From Natrinema salsiterrestre (lineage in GTDB: Archaea > Halobacteriota > Halobacteria > Halobacteriales > Natrialbaceae): a stretch of 64,000 nt of DNA. Shown piece by piece: positions 18,008 to 28,006 of this stretch. Within the stretch, counting starts at the first letter, position 1; each line of letters starts with the position of its first letter. The DNA is taken from the NCBI RefSeq assembly GCF_029502005.1, contig NZ_JAMQOT010000006.1, forward strand, positions 62,001-126,000. The letters run 5' to 3'. The position numbers were made by a program, and so were the translations under genes. The notes below the pieces were generated by a model, which had not been told where the DNA came from, did no database searches, and saw only the letters and a program-made list of their open reading frames with translations.

Positions 18008-18391
18008 TGCTTACCTAACTCTCCTGTGGAAGGCGCCTGTGTACTACACCAACCAAATATAAATAGCTATTTTAACCAAAACAAGATAGTGTAAAATAGT
18101 ATCTAAACATATATTGAACATTCATTCAGATAATGTGAACGAGGACTCTCTTTGTGACGAATGGACACCATTTCTGTAGCCCTCTTTTGGTAGATTCTGG
18201 AGAAATCGATAACCACTCTGGAAACAGTTTCATCTATACTTATCAGGTGTTCCACGAAATGTTCTGAAGGAAGAAACTACGATACTATCTACTGCTAACG
18301 CGAGCAACTCGAGGTTGGGAGCAACGCCACAGGCCCTAAGTCCCACAGTTACGCGCACCGACTCGACGACCGTCCGCCGACCGATTTTCGT
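18008..18391. other. AT-rich intergenic stretch with a possible degraded coding remnant
   Basis: Promoter of the leftward Tat-signal gene lies at about 18052-18060. In the remainder I see no intact gene. On the minus strand, roughly 18270 down to 18110, about 50 codons are open between stops and read in part as EHLISIDETVSRVVIDFSR and YQKRATEMVSIRHK, without a start codon. It could be a relic of a lost gene or chance in AT-rich DNA. I cannot assign it to a transposase family. Confidence 0.35.
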
Positions 18392-20446
<2,055 letters not shown>

Positions 20447-20642
20447 TATCGGAGTCAGGGGTTCGAGCCACTTTACGCGCTCGCATACGGACCGCGACGT
20501 CGAGGCGCCGGACGGACCGTCCGATAGGGGTCGCAACCGACTCCGTCGACGCGTCACTCGGACCGGCGGCCCCCGAAATAGCCACTGAAGATCATTGCAC
20601 ACCTGCTCGCCCGACCGTGTCGCGAGCAGTGTGTCCCTCGTT

Positions 20643-21407
20643 TCAGTGACTACCGTGTTCGCCGCCGTCGTCGGCCATCGGGCCGTCGACGGTCACCTCG
20701 ACGGTGAACTCGCGGTCCGTCGCGTCCGTCGGCGGCTCGAGGTAGCCGATCGCGTACCCGGTGTAGGCGGTACCTCGCTCGAGCGTCGCGTCGAACGACG
20801 CCACGGCCTCCGTCCCGCCGGCCGGCCTGACCGAGAGGGTGTACTGGCCGGCCGGAACCGGGACGTAGTCGGTCGAATCGGTGAACGAGACGTCCTCGAA
20901 GAGCAGGGTGTCGTCGGCGTAGACGTCCACGGCGGGCGCGTCGGGTGCGGCGTGGACGAGGCGGGCGAGCGCCGATCCGGCGTCCACCAGCACCGCCGGC
21001 TGGAACGTCTCGGCACCGAGCTCGCCGATCGCTGCGACGGTGTAGAACGCGGCGCCGAACGTGACGTCGCCCTCGAACGCGACCGTCTCCGGATCGCCGG
21101 CGGCCGTGATCGTCACCGCGTACGTCCCCGGTTCGATCTCGAGGTACGGCGTGACGTCGCCGTAGGCGACATCCGCGAGCACTCGATTATCGTCGACGTA
21201 GACGTCGACGTTCGGTGCGTCCGGAGAGAAGTGCGCGACCCGGACGGCCGCCCCTGAGACGGCCGAGTCCCCGTCGGCCGACTTCTCGTCTTCGGTCGGT
21301 CGCTCGTCGTGTTCGTGTTCGCCGCCGGCGAGAACGGTTCCGCTCGCCGCGGTCAGTCCGCTCGCGATACCCATCGTCTTCAGCGCACGTCGTCGTGATA
21401 CTGGCAT
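20643..21407 (-). CDS. DUF4397 domain secreted protein, Tat signal
   Basis: 254 residues from the ATG at 21407. The start [20 protein letters not shown] is a twin-arginine signal followed by a His/Asp-rich linker ([19 protein letters not shown]). The mature protein holds two DUF4397 repeats, each opening with the family motif: [19 protein letters not shown] and [19 protein letters not shown]. The domain is a beta-sandwich of cell-surface or extracellular proteins with unknown role. The tail [11 protein letters not shown] is His-rich, so metal binding is possible. An eight-codon longer start exists but would spoil the signal sequence. Confidence 0.88.
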   Translation of the reverse strand: MPVSRRRALKTMGIASGLTAASGTVLAGGEHEHDERPTEDEKSADGDSAVSGAAVRVAHFSPDAPNVDVYVDDNRVLADVAYGDVTPYLEIEPGTYAVTITAAGDPETVAFEGDVTFGAAFYTVAAIGELGAETFQPAVLVDAGSALARLVHAAPDAPAVDVYADDTLLFEDVSFTDSTDYVPVPAGQYTLSVRPAGGTEAVASFDATLERGTAYTGYAIGYLEPPTDATDREFTVEVTVDGPMADDGGEHGSH

Positions 21408-21655
21408 GATGCACCCGAGTCGGAGGACCATGCTCGAAAAAAGGCGGCAGTTCGTCTCGGGAGTACCGCCGACGTTTCCGGGTCACGACGCTGACGTATC
21501 CATTACCTGTCACCGGAAGGGGGAGCGTATTTCGGCGTGAGCAGGCCGTAGCGTCGGCCTACACCCATCGACCAGCAATGGCACGTCGATTCACCGCGAC
21601 GGACGTGGCCACTGCTCGCCCAACCGTTATGCACCGACCCGTGGTCGACCGGAGT

Positions 21656-21925
21656 ATGACGGAGCAACTCCAGCAGGCCCGAGACGACCTCGAGGAAGCG
21701 GTGAAGTCGGCCGACAGCGACGACGTCCGGGAGGACATCCGCGAAACCACGGACGCGTTCGCCGACTACGTAATGAGCGACACTGAGCCGGATCACGCCG
21801 TTCTCGACGAGCGGCTCAACACGCTCCGACAGGTCCGAGAACAGGCCGACGGCACCACGAAAGACAAGGTCGAGTCGGCCCTCGAGACGACCGAAGACTA
21901 CCGCGAGACACTCGAGCAGGCCTGA
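21656..21925 (+). CDS. Small acidic helical protein
   Basis: 89 residues from the ATG at 21656, almost all predicted helix: MTEQLQQARDDLEEAVKSAD, then EDIRETTDAFADYVMSDTEP and a second long helix DERLNTLRQVREQADG. The heptad-like pattern suggests a helical hairpin or coiled coil. A TATA-like CCGTTATGC at 21625-21633 is about 27 bases upstream of this ATG, so the longer open frame (from 21578) is not favoured. Similar small proteins are common in haloarchaea without known function. Confidence 0.8.
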   Translation: MTEQLQQARDDLEEAVKSADSDDVREDIRETTDAFADYVMSDTEPDHAVLDERLNTLRQVREQADGTTKDKVESALETTEDYRETLEQA

Positions 21926-22128
21926 GAGAGGGCGGGCGAGCGGAACGACGAGGGAAACGCGACGGTCAGTATTCTCCGGATGCTCGATCCGCCACGTGAC
22001 CACCGCGTCCGTCTCCGCGAGCGGTTCGTCGACGCCGTCGTGCTCGAACCGGTCCACGACCGCCGCACGGGTCCTCGTCGACCGCCTCTCGAAACATAGA
22101 TTTAGCAATAGCTCACAGACACGAGGGT

Positions 22129-22164
22129 ATGACTGGTGACGGGAGCCCGGACGGCACACGATGA
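22129..22164 (+). CDS. Short leader ORF overlapping the SLC13 gene start
   Basis: ATG at 22129 opens 11 codons (MTGDGSPDGTR) ending in a TGA at 22162-22164 that overlaps the permease ATG (ATGA). A TATA-like ATTTAGCAA at about 22099-22107 lies 27 bases before this ATG, so a leaderless mRNA would begin with this mini-ORF. Such an arrangement would make the permease depend on translational coupling or reinitiation. Existence as a translated peptide is a hypothesis. Confidence 0.3.
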   Translation: MTGDGSPDGTR

Positions 22165-24224
22165 CCGGTGCGGAGCTATCGACGGGTGCGCTGGTAGTGT
22201 TCGGTCTCATCGCCGTCGCACTCGTCCTGTTCGTTTCGGAGCTCATTCCCAACGACGTGACGGCGATCGGCATCATCGTCTCGCTTGCGGCACTCGAGCC
22301 GCTGACCGGCGTGGGTCACCGGGCGGCGATTTCCGGCTTCGCAAACACCGCGACGGTGACGATCGTGGCGATGTACATGCTCAGCGCGGGGATCCAGCGA
22401 ACCGGCGTGGTCCAGCGGCTCGGCCTCTCGCTGGCGGCGTTCACGAACGGTGACGAAACCCGAGCGCTGGCGGCGACGGTCGCCACGACGGGACCGATCG
22501 CGGGATTCATCAACAACACGCCGGTCGTCGCGATCTTCATCCCGATGATCTCCGATCTCGCCGAGAAGACCGGGGTGTCGCCCTCGAAGCTCCTCTTGCC
22601 GCTCTCGTACGCGGCGATCCTCGGCGGCACGCTGACGCTCGTCGGCACCTCGACGAACCTGCTGGCGAGCGAGTTCGCCGCCACCCTGCTCGAGCGAGGA
22701 CCGATCGGTATGTTCGAGTTCTCGGTGCTCGGGCTCGCGATTCTGGTTGTCGGACTCGCCTACCTCATGACCGTCGGTCGGTGGCTGACGCCTGCGCGGA
22801 TCCCCGCCGACGCCGACCTCGTCGAGGAGTTCGACCTCGAGGACCACCTCACGCAGGTCCGCGTCGATGCGGACTCGGCACCGGTCGGCCTCACGGTCGA
22901 CGAACTCGAGGAGCGGATCGAAGCGAACGTGCGCGTGCTTCAGCACCGTCGAGACGGGACACGCGACGGTCGACCTGCCGCGAACGAGCGCGTACTCGAG
23001 TACGACGGCACCGGCGAACCCGCGTCCGATAGCGACGCCGAACCCGAGCGCGCCGACGACATCGGTTCGGAGACACGCGTCGACGGGTCGGACCGCGACG
23101 TGCAGGGTCATCGCGATGGAGCCGTCGAAATCCGATCCGATGCAAAGGAGGACGGTCAGCAGCGCGACGGAAACGGCGACGCAACCGAAGTGCTCGAAGC
23201 CGGCCGGCACATCCGGGAAGGCGACGTGCTCACGATACACGGTACCCTGCAGGCGGTCAACCGGTTCGTCGAGAACCAGACGCTCCGTCAGCTCCATCGA
23301 GAATCGGTCACCGAGGAGACGTTCGACGAATCCACGGCCGACGAGCGGCTCGCGAAGACGATCGTCCCGGTCGACTCGCCGTTCGTCGGGAAGACGCTCT
23401 CCGAGACGCACCTCAGGGAGGTCTACCAGCTGACCGTACTGGCGATCCGTCGCGACGGCGAATTGCTCCGGACCGACCTCGAAGAACGGACGCTCGAGGC
23501 GGGCGACCTCCTTCTGGTGCAGGCCCTTCCCAGCACGCTCGATTTCGTCACTGAAACGGGCGATCTCGTCGTCGTCGAGGAGGACGTTTACGACCGACTG
23601 ATCGAAGAGGGAGCGGACGAGATCGCACCGCTGTCGCCGAAAACCCCGATCGCGCTCGCCATCATGGCCGGCGTGGTCGGCACCGCCGCGCTCGGTCTCG
23701 TCTCCATCGTCATCGCGGCGTTCGCCGGAGTCTTCCTCATGATCGTGACCGGCTGTCTGTCGACGAACGACGCGTACGATGCCGTCTCGTGGAACATCGT
23801 ATTCCTGCTGGCGGGCGTGATCCCCCTCGGCGCCGCCCTCGAGGCGACCAACGGCTCGCAGTTTATCGCCGGCGGTCTGGTCGCCACTGCGGAGTTCCTC
23901 CCGCTCATCGCCGTCCTGTTGCTGTTTACCGTCGTCACGGGACTGCTCGCCAACGTCATCACGCCGGTCGCGACGGTCGTTCTGATGATCCCCATTGCGG
24001 TCGACGCCGCGGAGAGTCTGGGCGCCGCACAGTTCTCCTTCCTCCTCGCGGTGATGTTCGCCTCCGCGACCTCCTTCATGACGCCGGTGGGGTACCAGAC
24101 GAACCTGATGGTCTACGGTCCCGGCGGGTACAAATTCACCGACTTTCTGCGAGTCGGCGGCCCGCTACAGCTGCTGCTCGCGGTCGTGACGACGGTCGGT
24201 ATCGCCGCTATCTGGGGCATCTGA
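22161..24224 (+). CDS. SLC13-type permease with TrkA-C domains
   Basis: 687 residues. N-terminal and C-terminal membrane halves of the CitT/ArsB-like (DASS/SLC13) fold: the re-entrant motifs GFINNTPVVAIFIPMISDLA and GTLTLVGTSTNLLASEF are in the first half, LLANVITPVATVVLMIPIAV and SFMTPVGYQTNLMVYGPGGY in the second. Between the halves are two TrkA-C (RCK-C) regulatory domains (about 225-260 with 350-375, and 395-480, PFVGKTLSETHLREVYQLTV). The first is split by about 75 hydrophilic, probably disordered residues. Related bacterial proteins import sulfate, dicarboxylates or other anions; the substrate here is not evident. Confidence 0.9.
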   Translation: MTGAELSTGALVVFGLIAVALVLFVSELIPNDVTAIGIIVSLAALEPLTGVGHRAAISGFANTATVTIVAMYMLSAGIQRTGVVQRLGLSLAAFTNGDETRALAATVATTGPIAGFINNTPVVAIFIPMISDLAEKTGVSPSKLLLPLSYAAILGGTLTLVGTSTNLLASEFAATLLERGPIGMFEFSVLGLAILVVGLAYLMTVGRWLTPARIPADADLVEEFDLEDHLTQVRVDADSAPVGLTVDELEERIEANVRVLQHRRDGTRDGRPAANERVLEYDGTGEPASDSDAEPERADDIGSETRVDGSDRDVQGHRDGAVEIRSDAKEDGQQRDGNGDATEVLEAGRHIREGDVLTIHGTLQAVNRFVENQTLRQLHRESVTEETFDESTADERLAKTIVPVDSPFVGKTLSETHLREVYQLTVLAIRRDGELLRTDLEERTLEAGDLLLVQALPSTLDFVTETGDLVVVEEDVYDRLIEEGADEIAPLSPKTPIALAIMAGVVGTAALGLVSIVIAAFAGVFLMIVTGCLSTNDAYDAVSWNIVFLLAGVIPLGAALEATNGSQFIAGGLVATAEFLPLIAVLLLFTVVTGLLANVITPVATVVLMIPIAVDAAESLGAAQFSFLLAVMFASATSFMTPVGYQTNLMVYGPGGYKFTDFLRVGGPLQLLLAVVTTVGIAAIWGI

Positions 24225-24259
24225 GATGTGAGTACTCCGGAATAGTCTTCGGCGAAAAA

Positions 24260-25390
24260 TCACTCGAGCCGGTCTAACACCGCCTCTTTCTCGTAGGACA
24301 GCGAGAGCGACCGCGAGCGGCCGCGGCCGTCGACCTCCGCGTAGTCGGCGTCGATCAGCCCGAGCTGGTCGAGCTTGTTGACGATCTCGGAGTAGCGCGT
24401 GTAGCCCAGATCGGTCCGCTCGTGGAATCCCTCGTAGACCTCGCCGGCCTGCTCGCCGTCGTGTTCGGCGATCACCTCGAGCAACGCTCGCTCGGTGTCG
24501 GTCAGCCCCGAGAGCGACCGCGAGAGGTTGATGTACTTGGACTTCTCGTAGGCGTCCTCGACGTCCTGGCGCTCGACGGTGCGGCTGGCCCGCATCTCGG
24601 CGTTGAGTCCCGCCCGGCGCAACAGGTCGATGCCGACCCGGAGGTCGCCGCTCTCGGCGGTGAGTTCGGCGACGTACTCGAGTGTCTCCCGACCGATCAC
24701 GCCCTCGTGGAAGCCGCGTGTGACCCGTTCCTCGAGGATGTCGACGATCTCGGGCTGGTCGTAGACCGGGAAGTAGACGTCCTCCGGGCGGAAGACGCTC
24801 TGGACTCTCGAGTCGAGTTCGTCGATCACGTCCAGTGCGGGATCCGAGGAGACGACGACGACGCCGATCTTCGCGCCGGGGTACTCCTCGTGGGCCCGCA
24901 GCAGCGAGTAGAGCGTGTCCGAGGCCTCGTTCTCGTAGAAGAGGTAGTTGATATCGTCGAGCGCGACGACGAGGACCTTGTCCTCCTCGACGAGTTTCTC
25001 GGCGATCTGGCCGAACAGCTTCTTGAACGAGATGCCGGAGGACGGGGGCTCGTAGTCGAACGTCCCCTCGAAGAGCCGCGAGAACACCGAGTACCGGGTC
25101 GCGTTGACCTGGCAGTTGACCCGGATCGTCCGGACCTCGCTCGTCTGGGCCCCCACCTCGTCGAACAGCTTCTGGATCGCGGTCGTCTTGCCGGTGCCCG
25201 GCGGCCCTCGGACCACGACGTTCAGCGGTCGCGACCCCCGCACCGCCGGGCGCAGCGCGTACGTCAGGCTCTGGGTCTGGCCCTCGCGGTGCTTGAACGT
25301 CTCGGGAATATAGTCGATTTCGAAGACGTGCTCGTCTCTAAAGACGGATTCGTCCCACGACAACATCCCCTCGTCGGGGTCGTCTCCCAT
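24260..25390 (-). CDS. Orc1/Cdc6 family replication initiator
   Basis: 376 residues from the ATG at 25390. AAA+ ATPase with Walker A GPPGTGKTT (62-70), Walker B VVALDDINYLF (about 140-150), and sensor-2 region GDLRVGIDLLRRAG. A C-terminal winged-helix domain (about 300-376, LDQLGLIDADYAEVDGRGRS) binds origin DNA. Haloarchaea carry many Orc1/Cdc6 copies; only some sit beside an active origin. I see no run of origin recognition boxes in the adjacent gaps. A TATA-like CATTAAG at 25413-25418 on this strand is 25 bases before the ATG, so the mRNA is likely leaderless; the longer upstream frame is not used. Confidence 0.95.
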   Translation of the reverse strand: MGDDPDEGMLSWDESVFRDEHVFEIDYIPETFKHREGQTQSLTYALRPAVRGSRPLNVVVRGPPGTGKTTAIQKLFDEVGAQTSEVRTIRVNCQVNATRYSVFSRLFEGTFDYEPPSSGISFKKLFGQIAEKLVEEDKVLVVALDDINYLFYENEASDTLYSLLRAHEEYPGAKIGVVVVSSDPALDVIDELDSRVQSVFRPEDVYFPVYDQPEIVDILEERVTRGFHEGVIGRETLEYVAELTAESGDLRVGIDLLRRAGLNAEMRASRTVERQDVEDAYEKSKYINLSRSLSGLTDTERALLEVIAEHDGEQAGEVYEGFHERTDLGYTRYSEIVNKLDQLGLIDADYAEVDGRGRSRSLSLSYEKEAVLDRLE

Positions 25391-25437
25391 CACTTTCACC
25401 CTGCTTCCGCAGCGTCTTAATGGTTCGGTGGCCGAAT

Positions 25438-25454
25438 CCGCGGTTCGACCGCGG
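25438..25454. repeat. 17-bp inverted repeat upstream of the Orc1/Cdc6 promoter
   Basis: CCGCGGT-TCG-ACCGCGG is a perfect inverted repeat with 7-base arms. It sits 20-25 bases upstream of the likely TATA box of the orc1/cdc6 gene, the usual place for an archaeal activator or autoregulator. No poly-T follows, so it is not a clear terminator. Confidence 0.5.
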
Positions 25455-25618
25455 TATCGCATACTACTATATCACTCATCCAGAAGAATCGGTGTCCGAT
25501 CCGTCCGTCTGAGTGAGAGCACTGACGCCAGGGGCGAAACGGAAGCGTGGGAAACAGAGATACTGGGGAACTACGGCGGCTCTCTGAGGAGAGAGACTCG
25601 GAATGCCGTCGAGTCGGT

Positions 25619-25786
25619 TCAAGCGGCCTCGATCCGCTCGAGCCACCGGTTGAGATCCGCCGGAGCGATTCGACTGCGGTGTGAGACGCGAGCGTGGGCT
25701 CGCGCGAGCCGCGCCGCCTCCTGATCGGCATCGCAGCGCAGTTCGAAGGAACACCCCTCCCTGGGACACTGGAACTGATATGGCAT
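25619..25786 (-). CDS. DUF1059-like small zinc-binding protein
   Basis: 55 residues from the ATG at 25786. The sequence MPYQFQCPREGCSFELRC then DADQEAARLARAHARVSH gives Cys-x4-Cys followed by His-x5-His, as in the DUF1059 family and in C2H2-like knuckles. The open frame extends farther upstream, but the MPYQFQCP start is the family's. A TATA-like element is not clear. Probably a nucleic-acid or protein-binding regulator; it stands alone between the orc1/cdc6 and MutS-like genes. Confidence 0.78.
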   Translation of the reverse strand: MPYQFQCPREGCSFELRCDADQEAARLARAHARVSHRSRIAPADLNRWLERIEAA

Positions 25787-25878
25787 ACCGTAACACAACC
25801 GTCCTGCGGTGGTAGGCCTTGGACTTGCATACCCCAGTGCAGTATGGCGACGCTCGGCTCCCCTCGGCGACCGAGCGG

Positions 25879-27927
25879 TCACTCGAACTTCTCGAGCAGC
25901 CGATCGTAGAAGATTGGATCCGAGTCTCCCTCGCCGCCGCTCGGCGCACCGCCGTTGGCCGCGACCGCTTCGTCTCGAGCCTCGTCGGCCAGCTTCTCGA
26001 CGATCAGCTCCGGCGTCGACCGCGCGAGATGGTCTTTGACCGGCGAGCGGTTCACCTCGAGTTCGCCGTCGACGAGCCCGACGGCTTCGATCCCGTCGAC
26101 GGTGACGGCGAACGCGGCCATTTCGCGTATCTCGTCGGCCAGGTGCGAGACGAACACCGCCGTCGCGCCGTTCTCCGAGAGGGCCTCGAGGATGCCCGCG
26201 ATGATCTTCGCCGACGCACCGGGCTCCGTGATGCTCTCGAGTTCGTCGACCAGCACCAGCGATCCCTCACCGCCCTGTGCGAGATCCGCGAACTCCCGGA
26301 CGGTTGACTCGAAGGCCCCCGCGTCCAGCGTGCCCTGCGTCTTGGCGTGGTAGTGGAGGTCGTCGAACCGCCGCAGGCGAACCCGCTCGGCGGGGACGGG
26401 GAGCCCCATGTGCGCCAGAATCACCACGCTCGCGACCAGATCCAGCGTGGAGGTCTTCCCGCCGCTGTTGACCCCAGAGAGGAGGGCCACGCCCGAGACG
26501 TCGTAATCGACGGGGTCGATCGCCTCGAGGGGTTCGTCCAGCAGGGGAGACCGACCGCCCTCGATCGCGAACCCGACCTCGCCCGCGGCGTCGTCGGTAC
26601 CGAACTCCGGCATCACGCAGTCGTACTCCCGGGCGAACCGGGCGATGGCGAGCTCGACGTCGAGCTCGAGGGCGTCGCGAACCAGCTGACGGGCCCCCTC
26701 GCGCTGGTCGGCGAGGTCCGCCGCGAGCTCGCGTTTGAGCCGGCCTGCACGCCGCTCCTTGGCCGCTGTCAGCTCCTCGCGCAATCGACTAATGACATCC
26801 TCGTCGCGTTCGACCGGGAACGTCGGCTCGTCGCTGAACGCGCGGCGGGCGATCTCCGCCTCGCCCTGGTCGAGATCGAGCGCGTCGACGAGGTGATCGC
26901 GGGACGCGTCGACGGCCGCGGCGTACTCGTCCGCGAGTTCTCGAGACAGCAGCGAGTCGACGCCGGCCCCGCGCTCGACCAGCGAGAGCAGGTCCGAGCC
27001 CTCGATCGTCACATCCTGCTCGCGGATCGCCTGCCGGAGGTGATCGTTGGCGACGCTCTCGGCCGCGCCCGCCGCCGCGTCGAGGTCGTCGACCGCCGTC
27101 GTCAACCGATCGAGTTCGTCGTCGCCCGCGACCGTCCCGTCTTCCTCGAGCCGCGAGAGGCCGTCCTCGAGCGCAGCGAGATCGCAGGGCGGCTCGAGAT
27201 CGGCGGCCCGGTGGACCTCGATGGCCGCCTGGAGTCGACCCCGATTGCGCGCGAAGAAGGCCAGCGGGCGCTCGGGAACGACGTCCGCCGGATTGTCGAG
27301 CGCGTCGGGACGGACCTGCACGTCGCCCTCGAGGGTCACGCCGGCGAACGACTCGTCGAGTGCGATGACGGTCGAGTACCCCCGGGCGAGCTCGGCCAGC
27401 CCCTGTGCGTCCTCGACGACCTCGACGGAGAGTTCCGGAATGGCCTCGCGCGCCTCGGAGTAGCGCTCGGCGTCCGTCGTCGCCAGACACCGCTCGCGGA
27501 CCTGCACGTCGCCCGGTTCCCGGAGGGGCTCGACTCCCTCGAGCGCCTCGAGCACGGCGGGATCGGGCTCGCGCTCGAGCGCGTCGGCCGCGAACGCCTG
27601 CACCTCCTCGATTCGCGAGCGCCGCGGGCTCGGATAGAGCGTCTCGAGTCGCCGGGCCGCGTAGTCGGTGACCGTCCGTTCCTCGAGCAGCTCGAGGACC
27701 GCGCGGTAGACCTCTCGAGCGCGATCGGTCGCCAGAAATCCGCCGGGATCGTCGTGCTCGAGCCGGATCGCGCCGCGCGCGATGCGGGCGGCTCGCCCCT
27801 GGGAGATCCCCGGCGCGGCCGCGATCGCTTCCACGTCACCCGTCCGCAGCGCGCGCTCGGGATCGTCGAGCTCGGCCAGCGCACGGGCCGTCTTCTCGCC
27901 GACGCCCGGAATCGACTCGAGGTCCAT
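25879..27927 (-). CDS. MutS-like ATPase with N-terminal helix-hairpin-helix
   Basis: 682 residues. The N-terminus has a helix-hairpin-helix pair (MDLESIPGVGEKTARALAEL, AAAPGISQGRAARIARGAI, 1-55). The C-terminal third is a MutS-type ABC ATPase: Walker A SGVNSGGKTSTLD (about 485), Walker B SLVLVDELES (about 560), and the conserved His in VFVSHLADEI. The middle forms MutS-like lever/core helices. There is no mismatch-recognition domain I (no Phe-x-Glu motif) and no C-terminal Smr nuclease domain, so it is not MutS1 or a full MutS2. Haloarchaeal relatives are usually called MutS-like or MutS5. The role may be recombination or junction processing rather than mismatch repair. Confidence 0.88.
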   Translation of the reverse strand: MDLESIPGVGEKTARALAELDDPERALRTGDVEAIAAAPGISQGRAARIARGAIRLEHDDPGGFLATDRAREVYRAVLELLEERTVTDYAARRLETLYPSPRRSRIEEVQAFAADALEREPDPAVLEALEGVEPLREPGDVQVRERCLATTDAERYSEAREAIPELSVEVVEDAQGLAELARGYSTVIALDESFAGVTLEGDVQVRPDALDNPADVVPERPLAFFARNRGRLQAAIEVHRAADLEPPCDLAALEDGLSRLEEDGTVAGDDELDRLTTAVDDLDAAAGAAESVANDHLRQAIREQDVTIEGSDLLSLVERGAGVDSLLSRELADEYAAAVDASRDHLVDALDLDQGEAEIARRAFSDEPTFPVERDEDVISRLREELTAAKERRAGRLKRELAADLADQREGARQLVRDALELDVELAIARFAREYDCVMPEFGTDDAAGEVGFAIEGGRSPLLDEPLEAIDPVDYDVSGVALLSGVNSGGKTSTLDLVASVVILAHMGLPVPAERVRLRRFDDLHYHAKTQGTLDAGAFESTVREFADLAQGGEGSLVLVDELESITEPGASAKIIAGILEALSENGATAVFVSHLADEIREMAAFAVTVDGIEAVGLVDGELEVNRSPVKDHLARSTPELIVEKLADEARDEAVAANGGAPSGGEGDSDPIFYDRLLEKFE

Positions 27928-28006
27928 GTTCTCGAGATGCGTATCAAACCGGAATGAGAAAAAGTTCCCGCCCGGGCTTTTCGGTCCCGGCGTGGTAGCT
28001 CGAACT

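Noticed and set aside
18110-18270. Open 50-codon minus-strand stretch, at first taken for a transposase fragment.
   Set aside because: No start codon, no DDE-type residues and no terminal repeats; kept only as an uncertain relic.
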